The notes below the pieces were generated by a model, which did no database searches, had not been told where the DNA came from, and saw only the letters and a list, made by a program, of their open reading frames with translations. Made by a program: the position numbers and the translations under genes. 33,390 bases of DNA from Actinomycetes bacterium (GTDB taxonomy: Bacteria > Actinomycetota > Acidimicrobiia > Acidimicrobiales > Ilumatobacteraceae): contig BJGC01000022.1 in assembly GCA_014190235.1 (NCBI GenBank), positions 1-33,390 of the forward strand, read 5' to 3'. Shown here piece by piece: positions 1 to 8,547 of this stretch (position 1 is the stretch's first letter; each line of letters begins with the position of its first letter).

Positions 1-221
1 GTAAGGATTTTATTGGAGCAATCACAGGCAAACCGCCACGCCAGCGTTTGTCCGGGACATTGGCTGCTATTGCGCACTCACTTACGATTACTCGCTCGGG
101 TATTTATCGTGTACACGACATTGGCGAGGTACGAGATTTCTTAGATGTTTGGGATGTCTTGAATAGTTATTCCCAGATTGATGCCGATGCGCTTCTTGAC
201 CGATCGTTGTGGCGATCGTAA
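1..221 (+). CDS. folP: Dihydropteroate synthase, C-terminal fragment
   Basis: Open frame entering from the left edge (first full codon at 3) and ending in TAA at 219-221; about 72 residues are visible. The start of the fragment resembles the last strand and helix of the dihydropteroate synthase TIM barrel: a K-D-F-I-G segment, then R-L-S-G-T-L-A-A, and the family's late R-V-H-D motif, whose Arg and His normally help bind the pterin and phosphate. The enzyme condenses 6-hydroxymethyl-dihydropterin diphosphate with p-aminobenzoate in cytosolic folate synthesis. The 5' part lies outside the window, so length and operon partners cannot be judged. It converges on the histone-deacetylase-fold gene with 20 bp between stops and no clear terminator. 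The assignment rests on short motifs but they are characteristic. Confidence 0.8.
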   Translation, partial: KDFIGAITGKPPRQRLSGTLAAIAHSLTITRSGIYRVHDIGEVRDFLDVWDVLNSYSQIDADALLDRSLWRS

Positions 222-241
222 TCACTGATTGCGAAAGCGTT

Positions 242-1285
242 TCATGCAGATAGTCCGTGTAGCCATGCCTGCACATTGTCACCAAGTTTGGCAACGTCGT
301 ATCCGCCCTCCTGCAACACAATCGTGGGAAGTCCCAATTGGGCTATTGCTGATCCACAGCGCCTGAATCCGTCGGTTGTGACCGATAAGTCACAGATAGG
401 GTCAGTAATGAAAGTGTCTAGACCTAAAGACACGATGATTGTTTGTGCACCATGCTTGATGATTTTTTCAAGCGCTGGTTCAAGAGCCAATAAATACGCG
501 TCGTCATCCGTGCGAGCAGGAAGCGGCACGTTGAAATTGCAGCGGGCACCCTTACCGGTTCCGGTTTCATCGGCGTGTCCCAAATAATACGGATACGCAC
601 GGTTGGGATCACCATGAAGTGAGACATACAGAACATCTTCGCGGTCATAGAAGATTTCCTGTGTTCCGTTGCCATGATGATAGTCAACATCAAGGACGGC
701 AACTTTTGTTCCGGTTGTTGTTGCAATGTGATGAGCAGCAATTGCAGCGTTGTTAAAGAAACAATATCCACCGTATAAAGAAGAGGTGGCGTGATGACCT
801 GGTGGCCGACACAAACCGTATGAGTATTTGTCGCCTGACAGCACTAGTTGAGTAGCAGTCAGTGCAGTATCAACAGCTCCGCGAGCCGCTTCATAGGTGC
901 CACTTGTGAGAGGTGTGGTTGTTTCAAAGCACCACCAGCCCAGTTTACCTGTCACGGAATCGGGTTCTTGCCCCTGTGACATACCGCGACGCTGTGCAGG
1001 ACGATAAAACATGTCCGGAACAACTTCGGGCGCAGCCCCAACATCGCGTTGATAGTCAGACCATGCTGTTGTCAAAAATCGGAGCAAGCCAGGATCATGA
1101 ACCGCGTTAATAGGTGCGGTTCCCCATTGCGTTGGGGAAATGAAATCAAAAGCAGTATCTGCGCTGAGAACTTCACGAATTTTTTCGGCTCGTGAGATGT
1201 TTTCAAATGGTGAATGCGTTGTGGACTTTTCGATCTCCACACTTGGATTATGTAGTAAGTGTGCTGGTGTATAGACGACCTTCAT
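242..1285 (-). CDS. Histone deacetylase-fold hydrolase (acetylpolyamine amidohydrolase-like)
   Basis: A 347-residue protein of the arginase/deacetylase superfamily, most like bacterial acetylpolyamine amidohydrolases and class II HDAC-like enzymes. Visible motifs: R-P-P-G-H-H-A at 160-166 (catalytic His pair 164/165), D-V-D-Y-H-H-G-N-G at 199-207 with likely zinc ligands Asp201 and His203, the third ligand Asp290 in L-G-L-D-T-F, and the transition-state Tyr329 in E-G-G-Y-D. All expected catalytic residues are present, so a zinc-dependent amide hydrolase is likely; the substrate (acetylpolyamine, acetyl-lysine or another acylated amine) cannot be told from sequence. The ATG at 1283-1285 is preceded by a good AGGGAG ribosome binding site. 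It is the last gene behind rimP-nusA-infB and the Rv2466c-like gene, 25 bp downstream of the latter. Confidence 0.85.
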   Translation of the reverse strand: MKVVYTPAHLLHNPSVEIEKSTTHSPFENISRAEKIREVLSADTAFDFISPTQWGTAPINAVHDPGLLRFLTTAWSDYQRDVGAAPEVVPDMFYRPAQRRGMSQGQEPDSVTGKLGWWCFETTTPLTSGTYEAARGAVDTALTATQLVLSGDKYSYGLCRPPGHHATSSLYGGYCFFNNAAIAAHHIATTTGTKVAVLDVDYHHGNGTQEIFYDREDVLYVSLHGDPNRAYPYYLGHADETGTGKGARCNFNVPLPARTDDDAYLLALEPALEKIIKHGAQTIIVSLGLDTFITDPICDLSVTTDGFRRCGSAIAQLGLPTIVLQEGGYDVAKLGDNVQAWLHGLSA

Positions 1286-1310
1286 GCCACTCCCTTAATG
1301 CGTGATGTGC

Positions 1311-1949
1311 TTATTCAAAAGAGGGACGAGCGCGTAGCGATCGTTTGAGTTCAGCCATGCCGCTGGTGGCGGCAAGTACTTCGACTGCATCCCAGAGCTT
1401 GAGTGCTTCTTGTCCGCGTGGAATTGTGCTGATGACTGGACCAAAGAAACTGGCTTCTTGTGTAGACCCTGGATGAAACGTCAGAATTGGAGTACCGACA
1501 TCTTTTCCGGTTCGCTCGAGGCCAAGCATTGTTTCTGCACGAATGAGTTCGTCATACGAAGAGTCGTGCACAGCGTCAGCCCATTGTGTTGGCAAATGCG
1601 CATCAGCAAGCAAGGTGGTCATTGCTGCGTGTGGGTCAGCGACAAAAGCATCTTTCTCATTGCGATTGTGAAACGACATTCCGAGCGCTGTGTACACCTT
1701 GCCCACGGCTTCGTTTCCGTCAGCGTTTCGTGCCGCAGCAGCGACACGCAGTCCCATTGTGCCTGCCATGTGGACTGCTGGATACCCTTCGGGAAAAGTT
1801 GAGTAGTCCCGATCTTCGTTGAGCACTTTGAGTGCAATAAATCGCCAGATCACGTCGTATGAACGTAAGTTTTGAACCTCAGTCACCCACCGAGATGTGA
1901 TCCATGCCCAAGGGCACACTGGATCGAAGAAAAAATCTAAATCAGCCAT
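1311..1949 (-). CDS. Rv2466c-like DsbA-family protein (mycothiol-dependent nitroreductase family) with CPWA active site
   Basis: A 212-residue thioredoxin-fold protein with the DsbA-type helical insertion. The N-terminus (D-F-F-F-D-P-V-C-P-W-A-W-I-T-S-R-W, residues 5-21) and the C-terminal F-F-G-P-V-I-S-x-I-P-R-G block match the actinobacterial Rv2466c family, whose M. tuberculosis member is a mycothiol-dependent reductase with a CPWC active site. A cis-proline V-G-T-P motif is also present. Here only the first cysteine (Cys12) remains and the second is Ala15, so a monothiol, glutathione-S-transferase-like or glutaredoxin-like mechanism is more plausible than dithiol exchange; that is inference. 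The gene starts 5 bp downstream of the infB stop, so it is probably co-transcribed with the translation genes. Length is normal for the family. Confidence 0.82.
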   Translation of the reverse strand: MADLDFFFDPVCPWAWITSRWVTEVQNLRSYDVIWRFIALKVLNEDRDYSTFPEGYPAVHMAGTMGLRVAAAARNADGNEAVGKVYTALGMSFHNRNEKDAFVADPHAAMTTLLADAHLPTQWADAVHDSSYDELIRAETMLGLERTGKDVGTPILTFHPGSTQEASFFGPVISTIPRGQEALKLWDAVEVLAATSGMAELKRSLRARPSFE

Positions 1950-1954
1950 TGCGG

Positions 1955-4867
1955 TTATACCCGATCTATTTGCCGTTCTTCGAACGTTTCGATGATGTCA
2001 CCTTGTTTGAGGTCTTGGAAGTCCGAGAGTCCGATTCCGCACTCAAAACCCTCACGCACCTCACGAGCATCGTCTTTGAAACGACGCAAGGTATTGATTG
2101 AGCCCTTCCAGATAATTGTTCCTTCGCGCAAGAAACGTACTTTAGATCCGCGCGTGATTGTGCCGCTTTGCACCAGACAACCAGCAATTGATCCGGCCTT
2201 AGGAACTCGGAATATTTCACGTACTTCTGCTTCGCCGGTGACAACTTCTTCGTATTCTGGGGCAAGCAGACCAAGCATGGCACGTTCGATGTCTTCGAGC
2301 AATTTATAAATGACTTCATAGCTACGAATCTCAACATGTTCGGACTCTGCGATGTCGCGAGCCTTTTTGTCTGGTCGCACGTTGAAGCCGATCAGTGTTG
2401 CGTTTGTTGCAGCCGCAAGCGTGATGTCGTTTTCGGTGACTCCGCCAACTCCGCGATGAACGAAAGCAAGTTTGACTTCGTCACGTTCAAGTTTGCGCAG
2501 ACTCTCAGTAAGCGCTTCGAGGGATCCCTGCACGTCAGCCTTTAGGACAAGGTTGAGAGTGGCGACTTCTCCGGCTTGAATTTGGCTGAAAATATCTTCG
2601 AGTTTGACGCCATGATTAACTCGAGCGTCGCCACGTTGGTTAAGAACGCGATATCGATGCTCGCGCGCCTCAGCGACCATGCGAGCAGTTTTTTCATCTG
2701 GCGAACAACGAAACTCATCACCTGCGCGTGGCACTGCCGAGAGTCCCAAAACCTGCACGGGCGTCGAAGGACCAGCTTGCTTGATTTGTTCTCCGCGATC
2801 ATTGATGATGGCACGCACTTTGCCCCACGCTGCTCCGGCCACCATCGGGTCGCCGACTTTGAGGGTTCCTTTGTCAACTAAAATGGTTGCAACAGGTCCG
2901 CGTCCCGTATCAAGATTTGCTTCAAGAACGATTCCCTTGGCGCGACCAGTTGGGTTTGCAGTGAGTTCTTCAATTTCTGCAACAACATGAAGTTGTTCGA
3001 GGAGTTCATCAATTCCAAGATTTTGCTGCGCCGACATCTGCACCACAATGGTGTCTCCGCCCCATGCTTCTGGTTGTAAACCTTGCTCTGCCAACTGCGT
3101 GAGAACACGCTCGGCATTGGCGTTGTCTTTGTCAATCTTGTTAACGGCAACAACGATGGGGACATCGGCCGCTCTGGCGTGGCTGATGGCCTCAATTGTC
3201 TGAGGCATGATGCCGTCGTCAGCAGCGACAACTAAAACAACAATGTCGGTGACTTGTGCGCCACGAGCGCGCATTTTGGTGAACGCCGCGTGACCGGGTG
3301 TGTCGATAAAGGTAATGAGATGACCATCTCGTTCGACTTGGTATGCGCCGATGTGTTGTGTGATTCCGCCCGCTTCTCCGGCGACAACGTTGGCAGAACG
3401 AACTCTGTCAAGAAGTGTTGTCTTGCCGTGGTCGACGTGGCCCATCACAGTGATGACGGGTGGACGCGATTGTTGTGCGTCTTCGTCGTCGTCATCGCTG
3501 TCGTCAAAGAGCGCCTGTAGCTCCATTTCTTCTTGTTGACCTGGATCAACGAGCAAAATTTCAGCACCGACCTCAAGAGCGAACAGTTCCATTTGATCGT
3601 CAGACAACGTCATGGTTGCTGTCACCATTTCGCCGTGTTCAAGCAAGAATCGAACAACGTCGGCTGCAGCGCGATTGAGTTTTGGTGCAAACTCATGTGC
3701 AGATTCGCCACGTTCAATCAGGATGGTTCCTTGCGGAACAGGTGCATTGCTCGCCGTGTATGACGTGGCCGAAGGCTGAAGATCTTCAAACTCGGCGCGA
3801 CGACGCGCACGAGATTTTTTGCGTGGGGCGCGACGTTGTCCACTTGGACGCGGACCACTACTGCCAGGACCACCAGGTCCACGCCCGGGTCCGCCGGGTC
3901 CAGCACCTGCACCTGCACCTGCACCGCCAGGTCCGCGACCTGGTCCGCCAGGACGAGCGCCACCGGGGCCACCAGGACCACCAGGTCCGCGACTAGGTCC
4001 ACCGGGACGAGCACCACCAGGACCACTAGGACCACCGGGACGAGCGCCACCGGGACCAGGACGAAGACCGGGACCGGGACGAGCGCCACCAGGACCGGGA
4101 CGAAGACCGGGACGAGCGGGACTTGGACTACTAGAACCAGGAGGTGGCGGAATAGGGCGACCTCCAGGTGGTGGCGGAATTTGGCGTCCGCTTGGGCCCA
4201 CCGCTGGGCGTTGTGGCGGCGATCCGGGGGGTGGAGTTCTTGTCACAGGAGGTGCGGTACGACCAACAGGTGCTGTTGGCGCAGACGATGTTGGTCGCGT
4301 CACGCTTCCGGGAACTGGGCGACCACTTGAGATCACTCGACTCTCTTGAGTTGATGCAGCGATTGGTGTTGCTGCTTTTTCTTGAGCGACTGGCTCGGCG
4401 ACTTTTGGGGCAGGAGTGACGACAGCAGTATCAGCAACACGCACGTCATCGTTGGGAGCAGTTTCAACACTAGGTACCGCGGGTGAGACCTCGACAACTG
4501 GCGCAACTTTAGGTTTGGCGACTTTTTTGGCAACTGCTTTTTTGGCAACTGCTTTTTTTACAGGAGCATCGGGGTCAACAACTTTTTTGGCGGCTGCTTT
4601 TTTGGCAACTGCTTTTTTTACAGGAGCATCGGGGTCAACAACTTTTTTGGCGGCTGCTTTTTTGGCAGCCGGTGGTTCGTCTGGCTGCTTATCACGGATG
4701 AGTCCATCTTTTTCGGCGCGACGACGAACACGGTCTGCTTGGGCTTCTTCAATTGAAGAGGATTGACTCTTGACATCGATGCCCATCGCAATGCACAGGT
4801 CCACCGCTTCTTTGTTGGTGAGACCAAGTGATTCCGCAAGTTCATAAACACGTTTCTTTGCAGCCAA
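1955..4867 (-). CDS. infB: Translation initiation factor IF-2
   Basis: A 970-residue GTPase that places initiator fMet-tRNA on the 30S subunit and promotes 50S joining. Order of parts: IF2_N helical domain (1-55); Lys/Ala/Pro-rich linker with a 20-residue tandem repeat (76-115); Gly/Pro/Arg-rich low-complexity segment (about 246-345); second IF2_N-like region (about 375-440); acidic stretch before the G domain; G1 G-H-V-D-H-G-K-T (476-483), G3 D-T-P-G-H (522-526), G4 N-K-I-D (576-579); then domains II-IV binding ribosome and fMet-tRNA. The start is TTG, chosen because the IF2_N domain begins there and GGAGG lies 8 nt upstream inside the nusA end. Only 3 bp separate it from nusA; ylxR, often found between them, is absent, and rbfA does not follow. 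Confidence 0.97.
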   Translation of the reverse strand: MAAKKRVYELAESLGLTNKEAVDLCIAMGIDVKSQSSSIEEAQADRVRRRAEKDGLIRDKQPDEPPAAKKAAAKKVVDPDAPVKKAVAKKAAAKKVVDPDAPVKKAVAKKAVAKKVAKPKVAPVVEVSPAVPSVETAPNDDVRVADTAVVTPAPKVAEPVAQEKAATPIAASTQESRVISSGRPVPGSVTRPTSSAPTAPVGRTAPPVTRTPPPGSPPQRPAVGPSGRQIPPPPGGRPIPPPPGSSSPSPARPGLRPGPGGARPGPGLRPGPGGARPGGPSGPGGARPGGPSRGPGGPGGPGGARPGGPGRGPGGAGAGAGAGPGGPGRGPGGPGSSGPRPSGQRRAPRKKSRARRRAEFEDLQPSATSYTASNAPVPQGTILIERGESAHEFAPKLNRAAADVVRFLLEHGEMVTATMTLSDDQMELFALEVGAEILLVDPGQQEEMELQALFDDSDDDDEDAQQSRPPVITVMGHVDHGKTTLLDRVRSANVVAGEAGGITQHIGAYQVERDGHLITFIDTPGHAAFTKMRARGAQVTDIVVLVVAADDGIMPQTIEAISHARAADVPIVVAVNKIDKDNANAERVLTQLAEQGLQPEAWGGDTIVVQMSAQQNLGIDELLEQLHVVAEIEELTANPTGRAKGIVLEANLDTGRGPVATILVDKGTLKVGDPMVAGAAWGKVRAIINDRGEQIKQAGPSTPVQVLGLSAVPRAGDEFRCSPDEKTARMVAEAREHRYRVLNQRGDARVNHGVKLEDIFSQIQAGEVATLNLVLKADVQGSLEALTESLRKLERDEVKLAFVHRGVGGVTENDITLAAATNATLIGFNVRPDKKARDIAESEHVEIRSYEVIYKLLEDIERAMLGLLAPEYEEVVTGEAEVREIFRVPKAGSIAGCLVQSGTITRGSKVRFLREGTIIWKGSINTLRRFKDDAREVREGFECGIGLSDFQDLKQGDIIETFEERQIDRV
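3833..4132 (-). repeat. Gly/Pro/Arg-rich low-complexity segment of infB
   Basis: Codons for about residues 246-345 of IF-2 consist almost wholly of Gly, Pro, Arg and Ala in imperfect G-G-A-R-P-G-G-P type units. Such linkers between the N-terminal and G domains are common in high-GC actinobacterial IF-2, so the unusual composition is not evidence of transfer. It explains the long Gly/Pro-rich shadow frames on the opposite strand. Confidence 0.85.
4523..4642 (-). repeat. 60-bp in-frame tandem repeat within infB
   Basis: Two adjacent 60-bp units encode infB residues 76-95 and 96-115, which differ at one residue. They are rich in Lys-Lys-Ala with a V-V-D-P-D-A-P-V core. On the plus strand 4561-4607 is identical to 4621-4667. 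Because the unit is a multiple of three, gain or loss of copies keeps the frame. The region carries several A6-A7 runs on the coding strand (Lys-Lys codons). Confidence 0.9.
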
Positions 4868-4870
4868 GGC

Positions 4871-6037
4871 TTAGGCCTCCAAATTTTCTGGAGTAACTTC
4901 TGCAACTTCTGCTGGCGCAGTCCCGGTCGACCACTCTTGCTCGCTCATCACTGAGCCATCGGAACTGTGGAACTCAAGTGCTCCGGTGTCGTCACGACGA
5001 CGCCACTCACCTGCTTGGAATGTTTCGTCGTCTGCGGGTTCGATGATTCCAGCAGCCTCATTAGCCGCCTGAGTCTCACTCTTGATGTCAATGCGAACAC
5101 CTGTGAGACGAGCAGCAAGGCGAGCATTTTGTCCCTCTTTGCCAATCGCTAATGACAACTGGAAATCCGGAACAATGACGTCTGCCTGAGTGTTGTCATC
5201 AGAAAGACGAACCTCAGTTACTTTTGCTGGAGACAAAGCGCGGGCAACGAACTCAAACAGGTCTTCGCTGTACGGCACGATGTCGATTTTTTCTCCGTGA
5301 AGTTCTGTTACCACCATGCGCACGCGCCCACCACGAGCGCCAACGCAAGCGCCTACTGGATCGACGTTGTGATCATTTGAAGCCACTGCAATTTTTGTGC
5401 GATGTCCTGGCTCACGAGCACATGCTTTGATCTCGACAACACCATCGGCAATTTCGGGAACTTCGAGTTCGAAGAGTCGTTTTACAAGGCCAGGATGGGT
5501 TCTGCTGACCACAATCTGTGGACCTTTTGCTGTTTTTCGAACTTCGACGATGTATGCCTTGACGCGAGCGTTTGGCTCTGGTCGCTCATACGGCACTTGT
5601 TCGGCTTGAGGCAGAAGGGCTTCCACTTTGCCCAGATCCAGCAATGCATACCGACCCTCGGACTGTTGAATGATGCCAGTGACGATGTCGCCCTCGCGGT
5701 TTGCATACTCCTCAAATTTGCGATCGCGTTCTACTTCGCGAATACGCTGACTCATGACCTGACGGAAAGTCACCGCCGCAATACGGCCAAGTTCGTTCTT
5801 GTTTGGTGTGTCGTCACGCTCATTGACCCAGTTTCCGTCATCGTCAATGTCGTAGGCAATGAACTTCATGTCAAGGTTCTCAGGATTGAGCTCAACGATG
5901 ACTTCTTCTGCGGCATTTGGCCGCTTTTTGTATGCCGATGCAAGAGCCTCAACGAGCACTTGCAGGAGTGCATCGACTGAGATTCCGCGGTCGACCGCGA
6001 GTAAACGTACGGCTTCTGCCATGTCTAGATTGCTCAT
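4871..6037 (-). CDS. nusA: Transcription termination/antitermination factor NusA
   Basis: A 388-residue RNA polymerase-binding factor that modulates pausing, hairpin-dependent termination and antitermination. The N-terminal domain (about 1-110) binds the polymerase; an S1 RNA-binding domain follows (about 115-180), then KH1 with [10 protein letters not shown] (229-238) and KH2 with [10 protein letters not shown] (297-306). An acidic, Glu-rich tail of about 60 residues ends the protein; the E. coli-type C-terminal repeats are absent, as is usual outside proteobacteria. The ATG overlaps the rimP TGA (ATGA, 6034-6037), indicating translational coupling. It lies between rimP and infB, the conserved position in bacteria. 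Confidence 0.96.
   Translation of the reverse strand: MSNLDMAEAVRLLAVDRGISVDALLQVLVEALASAYKKRPNAAEEVIVELNPENLDMKFIAYDIDDDGNWVNERDDTPNKNELGRIAAVTFRQVMSQRIREVERDRKFEEYANREGDIVTGIIQQSEGRYALLDLGKVEALLPQAEQVPYERPEPNARVKAYIVEVRKTAKGPQIVVSRTHPGLVKRLFELEVPEIADGVVEIKACAREPGHRTKIAVASNDHNVDPVGACVGARGGRVRMVVTELHGEKIDIVPYSEDLFEFVARALSPAKVTEVRLSDDNTQADVIVPDFQLSLAIGKEGQNARLAARLTGVRIDIKSETQAANEAAGIIEPADDETFQAGEWRRRDDTGALEFHSSDGSVMSEQEWSTGTAPAEVAEVTPENLEA
4876..4880 (-). promoter_or_regulatory. Shine-Dalgarno GGAGG deciding the TTG start of infB
   Basis: On the minus strand GGAGG lies within the last codons of nusA, 8 nt before the TTG at 4867. No ATG or GTG fits the conserved IF2_N start better, so this site supports translation from TTG and coupling to nusA termination. 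Confidence 0.75.
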
Positions 6038-6627
6038 AGCGCACTGACCTCCACTTGTTGGATTGTTGATGTTTGAGATGAAGAGCCTGACTTACGCGCA
6101 GCACGGGCTTGGGGAGAATTTGGTTTTGGATTCGTGGCCCACACAAAAACTGTGCGTGCTTTTTCGACGAGATGCAACGGGATAACAATTTCTTGGATGT
6201 CGTTGGTCGGTTGGCCGTCAGCGGTTTCTTCGAGGCGAATCGTGAAGGAATCTTGAGTTGATGCAACGAGCACGCCCTGTGCTCGGCGACGACCGTCATG
6301 CAAGGCAACGAGGCGCACGTTGATGGTCTTGCCGATTTCGCGTTCAAAATGAGCAGGAGTACGCAGGATTCGCTCAAGGCCTGGGCTCGTGACTTCTAGG
6401 ACATATTTTCCGGGGATGAAATCATCGTGGTCAAGTTCGCGACCCAACAGTCGAGTGACTAATGCAATTTGGTCTAGGTCAACGCCACCGTCATGGCCAG
6501 CGGGGGTGTCAATGCTGACTTTGAGGTTTCCGCCTGCGAATTCACAGTCATACAGTTCAAGAGAAAGGTCTGCCAAGATAGGTGCAAGGAGGGCAGAGAT
6601 TTTGGTGATGATTCCGGTACTGGACAT
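6034..6627 (-). CDS. rimP: Ribosome maturation factor RimP
   Basis: A 197-residue protein needed for 30S subunit maturation. The core G-x-D-L-D-Q-I-A...S-R-L/T-R-L-L-G and Y-V-L-E-V-T-S-P-G-L-E-R motifs of the N-terminal domain are clear, followed by the small SH3-like C-terminal domain (F-x-R-E-I-G-K-T-I-N-V-R-L). A Lys/Ser-rich tail is added at the C-terminus. I chose the ATG at 6625-6627 rather than a start 15 codons upstream because GGAGAGGTGG sits just ahead of it and family members start near here; the upstream extension would run into the leader hairpin region. It is the first gene of rimP-nusA-infB, and its leader carries a terminator-like hairpin. Confidence 0.93.
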   Translation of the reverse strand: MSSTGIITKISALLAPILADLSLELYDCEFAGGNLKVSIDTPAGHDGGVDLDQIALVTRLLGRELDHDDFIPGKYVLEVTSPGLERILRTPAHFEREIGKTINVRLVALHDGRRRAQGVLVASTQDSFTIRLEETADGQPTNDIQEIVIPLHLVEKARTVFVWATNPKPNSPQARAARKSGSSSQTSTIQQVEVSAL

Positions 6628-6661
6628 GTCAACACCACCTCTCCTGCCGCAACTGCGGCTA

Positions 6662-6697
6662 TAAAAGAACAAAAGGCACGGGTTTGCACCCGTGCCT
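6662..6697 (-). terminator. Terminator-like hairpin in the rimP leader (possible attenuator)
   Basis: Read on the minus strand, a perfect 9-bp stem (arms 6689-6697 and 6674-6682, extendable by one A-T pair) with a short loop is followed directly by a U-rich tract of the form UUUUGUUCUUUUA. This is the layout of an intrinsic terminator, but it lies about 35-50 nt upstream of the rimP start on the rimP strand, after the probable promoter. On the plus strand no T-tract follows, so it does not serve proS. Feedback through NusA is an attractive inference. Confidence 0.75.
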
Positions 6698-6728
6698 CCA
6701 GTTCACCGAACTTCAAAGGACGGGTCCA

Positions 6729-6734
6729 ACTATA
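6729..6734 (-). promoter_or_regulatory. Candidate -10 element for the rimP-nusA-infB operon
   Basis: Minus-strand TATAGT, preceded by GG, about 30 bp upstream of the leader hairpin and within the 145-bp divergent region between rimP and proS. No convincing -35 is visible, so this is tentative. Confidence 0.35.
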
Positions 6735-6761
6735 CCTGCGCAAACTAAGGTTCGCCATAGG

Positions 6762-6767
6762 TACATT
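6762..6767 (+). promoter_or_regulatory. Candidate -10 element for proS (leaderless)
   Basis: TACATT ends 5 nt before the proS ATG and there is no Shine-Dalgarno sequence, which fits a transcript beginning at or next to the start codon. Confidence 0.4.
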
Positions 6768-6772
6768 TCATC

Positions 6773-8539
6773 ATGCTTCGACTTTCCCAACTCTTTGTCC
6801 GCACACTCCGCGACGATCCAGCCGACGCCGAAGTCCCTAGTCACCGCCTCTTGGTGCGGGCTGGCTACATCCGCAGGGTCGCCCCCGGGGGCTACAGCTG
6901 GCTACCGCTGGGCTGGATGGTCTTGCGCAATGTTGAGCGAATCGTGCGCCAAGAGATGGACGCAATGGGTGCTCAGGAGGTGCATTTTCCTGCCCTGTTA
7001 CCGCGCGACATCTATGACCTCTCAAATCGTTGGAACGAATACGGCGACAATCTGTTTCGCCTCGTTGACCGCCGTGGAGCCGATTACTTGCTTGGACCAA
7101 CACACGAAGAAATGTTCACACTCCTCGTCAAAGATTTATACAGCAGTTACAAAGACTTGCCAGTTTCGCTCTATCAAATTCAGACAAAATATCGAGACGA
7201 AGCACGTCCACGCGCAGGCATTTTGCGCGGACGAGAATTCCTTATGAAGGACTCGTACTCTTTCGATGTTGACGACGAGGGATTGCAATTGAGTTACGAC
7301 ACTCACCGAGCGACGTATCAACGTATTTTCAAACGGCTTGGTTTGCCGTATGTCATCGTCAAGGCAATGAGCGGTGCAATGGGTGGTTCGATGTCTGAAG
7401 AGTTTTTGGCACCGATAGATGTCGGTGAGGATACTTTTGTGCGCTGTACGTCGTGTGACTACGCGGCCAATACAGAAGCGGTTACAACTGCGTTATCGGT
7501 CGTGAACGACAGTGATATTTCTGCACCTCAGAATATTCCATCACCTGATTGTCCAACCATTGTCACGCTTGTCAATTTGCTCAACGCTCAGTACGCCCGC
7601 GCTGATCGACAATGGACAGCGGCAGACACTCTCAAAAATGTTGTCGTGATGTTGCGTCATCCAGACGGACATACTGAGCCTCTTGTTATTGGAGTCCCTG
7701 GGGATCGCGAAGTCGACATGAAACGCGTCGCCGCGCAAGTCTCCCCTGCAGAAGTCGATGTCTTTGATGAGGCTGCGTTCGCTCTTTATCCAGCGCTCGT
7801 GCGTGGCTATATCGGCCCAACGGTCCTGGGCCTGACAAGTGCATCGGGTATTCGTTACCTGCTCGATCCGCGAGTTGTGCTTGGCAGCGAATGGGTGACC
7901 GGCGCAAATGAACAAGACGTTCATGTTGCACATCTTGTGCATGGTCGTGATTTCACAGCCGACGGCACGATCGAAGCGGCAGAGATTCTTGCCGGTGATC
8001 CGTGCCCACTCTGCTCGTCACCACTCGAGATAGCGCGCGGAATCGAGATCGGCCATGTCTTTCAGTTGGGACGCAAATACGCCGAAATATTTGGACTCTC
8101 CGTACTTGATAAAAATGGAAAACCAGCCGTTGTCACGATGGGTTCGTACGGCATCGGAGTATCGCGTGCGGTGGCATCAATCGCCGAAGTATTTCATGAT
8201 GATCTCGGTTTGCGCTGGCCCCGCGCTATCGCACCAGCCGATATTCATATCGTCATTACGGGCAAGGGCGATGACGGGACAACGCAATTTGCCACCGATC
8301 TTGCTCAACAACTTGAGGCTGATGGTCTCAAGGTTTTGCTTGATGATCGCGCCAGTGTTTCTCCTGGCGTAAAATTTAAAGATGCAGAATTACTCGGAAT
8401 GCCGATTATCGTCATTGTTGGCAGAGGCCTTGCAGCCGGAACCATTGAGGTGCGCGACCGTTTGGCAAACACCACTACTGACGTTTCTTCCGACACGGTT
8501 GCTGCTCATATTGTGACCCTTGCTCGAAGCGACGGCTAG
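6773..8539 (+). CDS. proS: Prolyl-tRNA synthetase, bacterial type
   Basis: A 588-residue class II aminoacyl-tRNA synthetase that charges tRNA-Pro. Seen: class II catalytic core with motif 2 around R-D-E-A-R-P-R and F-L-M-K-D-S-Y-S-F (141-164), a large insertion between motifs 2 and 3 (about 224-405) of the size and place of the YbaK-like editing domain that clears Ala-tRNA-Pro, motif 3 [10 protein letters not shown] (456-465), and a C-terminal anticodon-binding domain (about 485-588). Length is typical of the bacterial form (about 570 residues), not the shorter archaeal/eukaryotic form. The ATG fits the conserved L-R-x-S-Q-L-F N-terminus. It is divergent from rimP and followed 8 bp later by manA. 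Confidence 0.96.
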   Translation: MLRLSQLFVRTLRDDPADAEVPSHRLLVRAGYIRRVAPGGYSWLPLGWMVLRNVERIVRQEMDAMGAQEVHFPALLPRDIYDLSNRWNEYGDNLFRLVDRRGADYLLGPTHEEMFTLLVKDLYSSYKDLPVSLYQIQTKYRDEARPRAGILRGREFLMKDSYSFDVDDEGLQLSYDTHRATYQRIFKRLGLPYVIVKAMSGAMGGSMSEEFLAPIDVGEDTFVRCTSCDYAANTEAVTTALSVVNDSDISAPQNIPSPDCPTIVTLVNLLNAQYARADRQWTAADTLKNVVVMLRHPDGHTEPLVIGVPGDREVDMKRVAAQVSPAEVDVFDEAAFALYPALVRGYIGPTVLGLTSASGIRYLLDPRVVLGSEWVTGANEQDVHVAHLVHGRDFTADGTIEAAEILAGDPCPLCSSPLEIARGIEIGHVFQLGRKYAEIFGLSVLDKNGKPAVVTMGSYGIGVSRAVASIAEVFHDDLGLRWPRAIAPADIHIVITGKGDDGTTQFATDLAQQLEADGLKVLLDDRASVSPGVKFKDAELLGMPIIVIVGRGLAAGTIEVRDRLANTTTDVSSDTVAAHIVTLARSDG

Positions 8540-8547
8540 TACTCGTC

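Noticed and set aside
201-218. CGATCG inverted repeat at the end of folP as a terminator
   Set aside because: Only a 6-bp stem, lies within codons, and no T-tract follows on either strand.
3819-4349. Long Gly/Pro-rich open frame on the plus strand
   Set aside because: It is the complement of the Gly/Pro/Arg-rich part of infB; biased codons keep several frames open there.
4523-4642. CRISPR-like array
   Set aside because: The repeated units are contiguous, in frame and coding for IF-2; there are no spacers and no cas genes.
5402-5980. 192-codon frame opposite nusA
   Set aside because: It lies wholly inside nusA, shows no domain, and no ribosome binding site precedes it.
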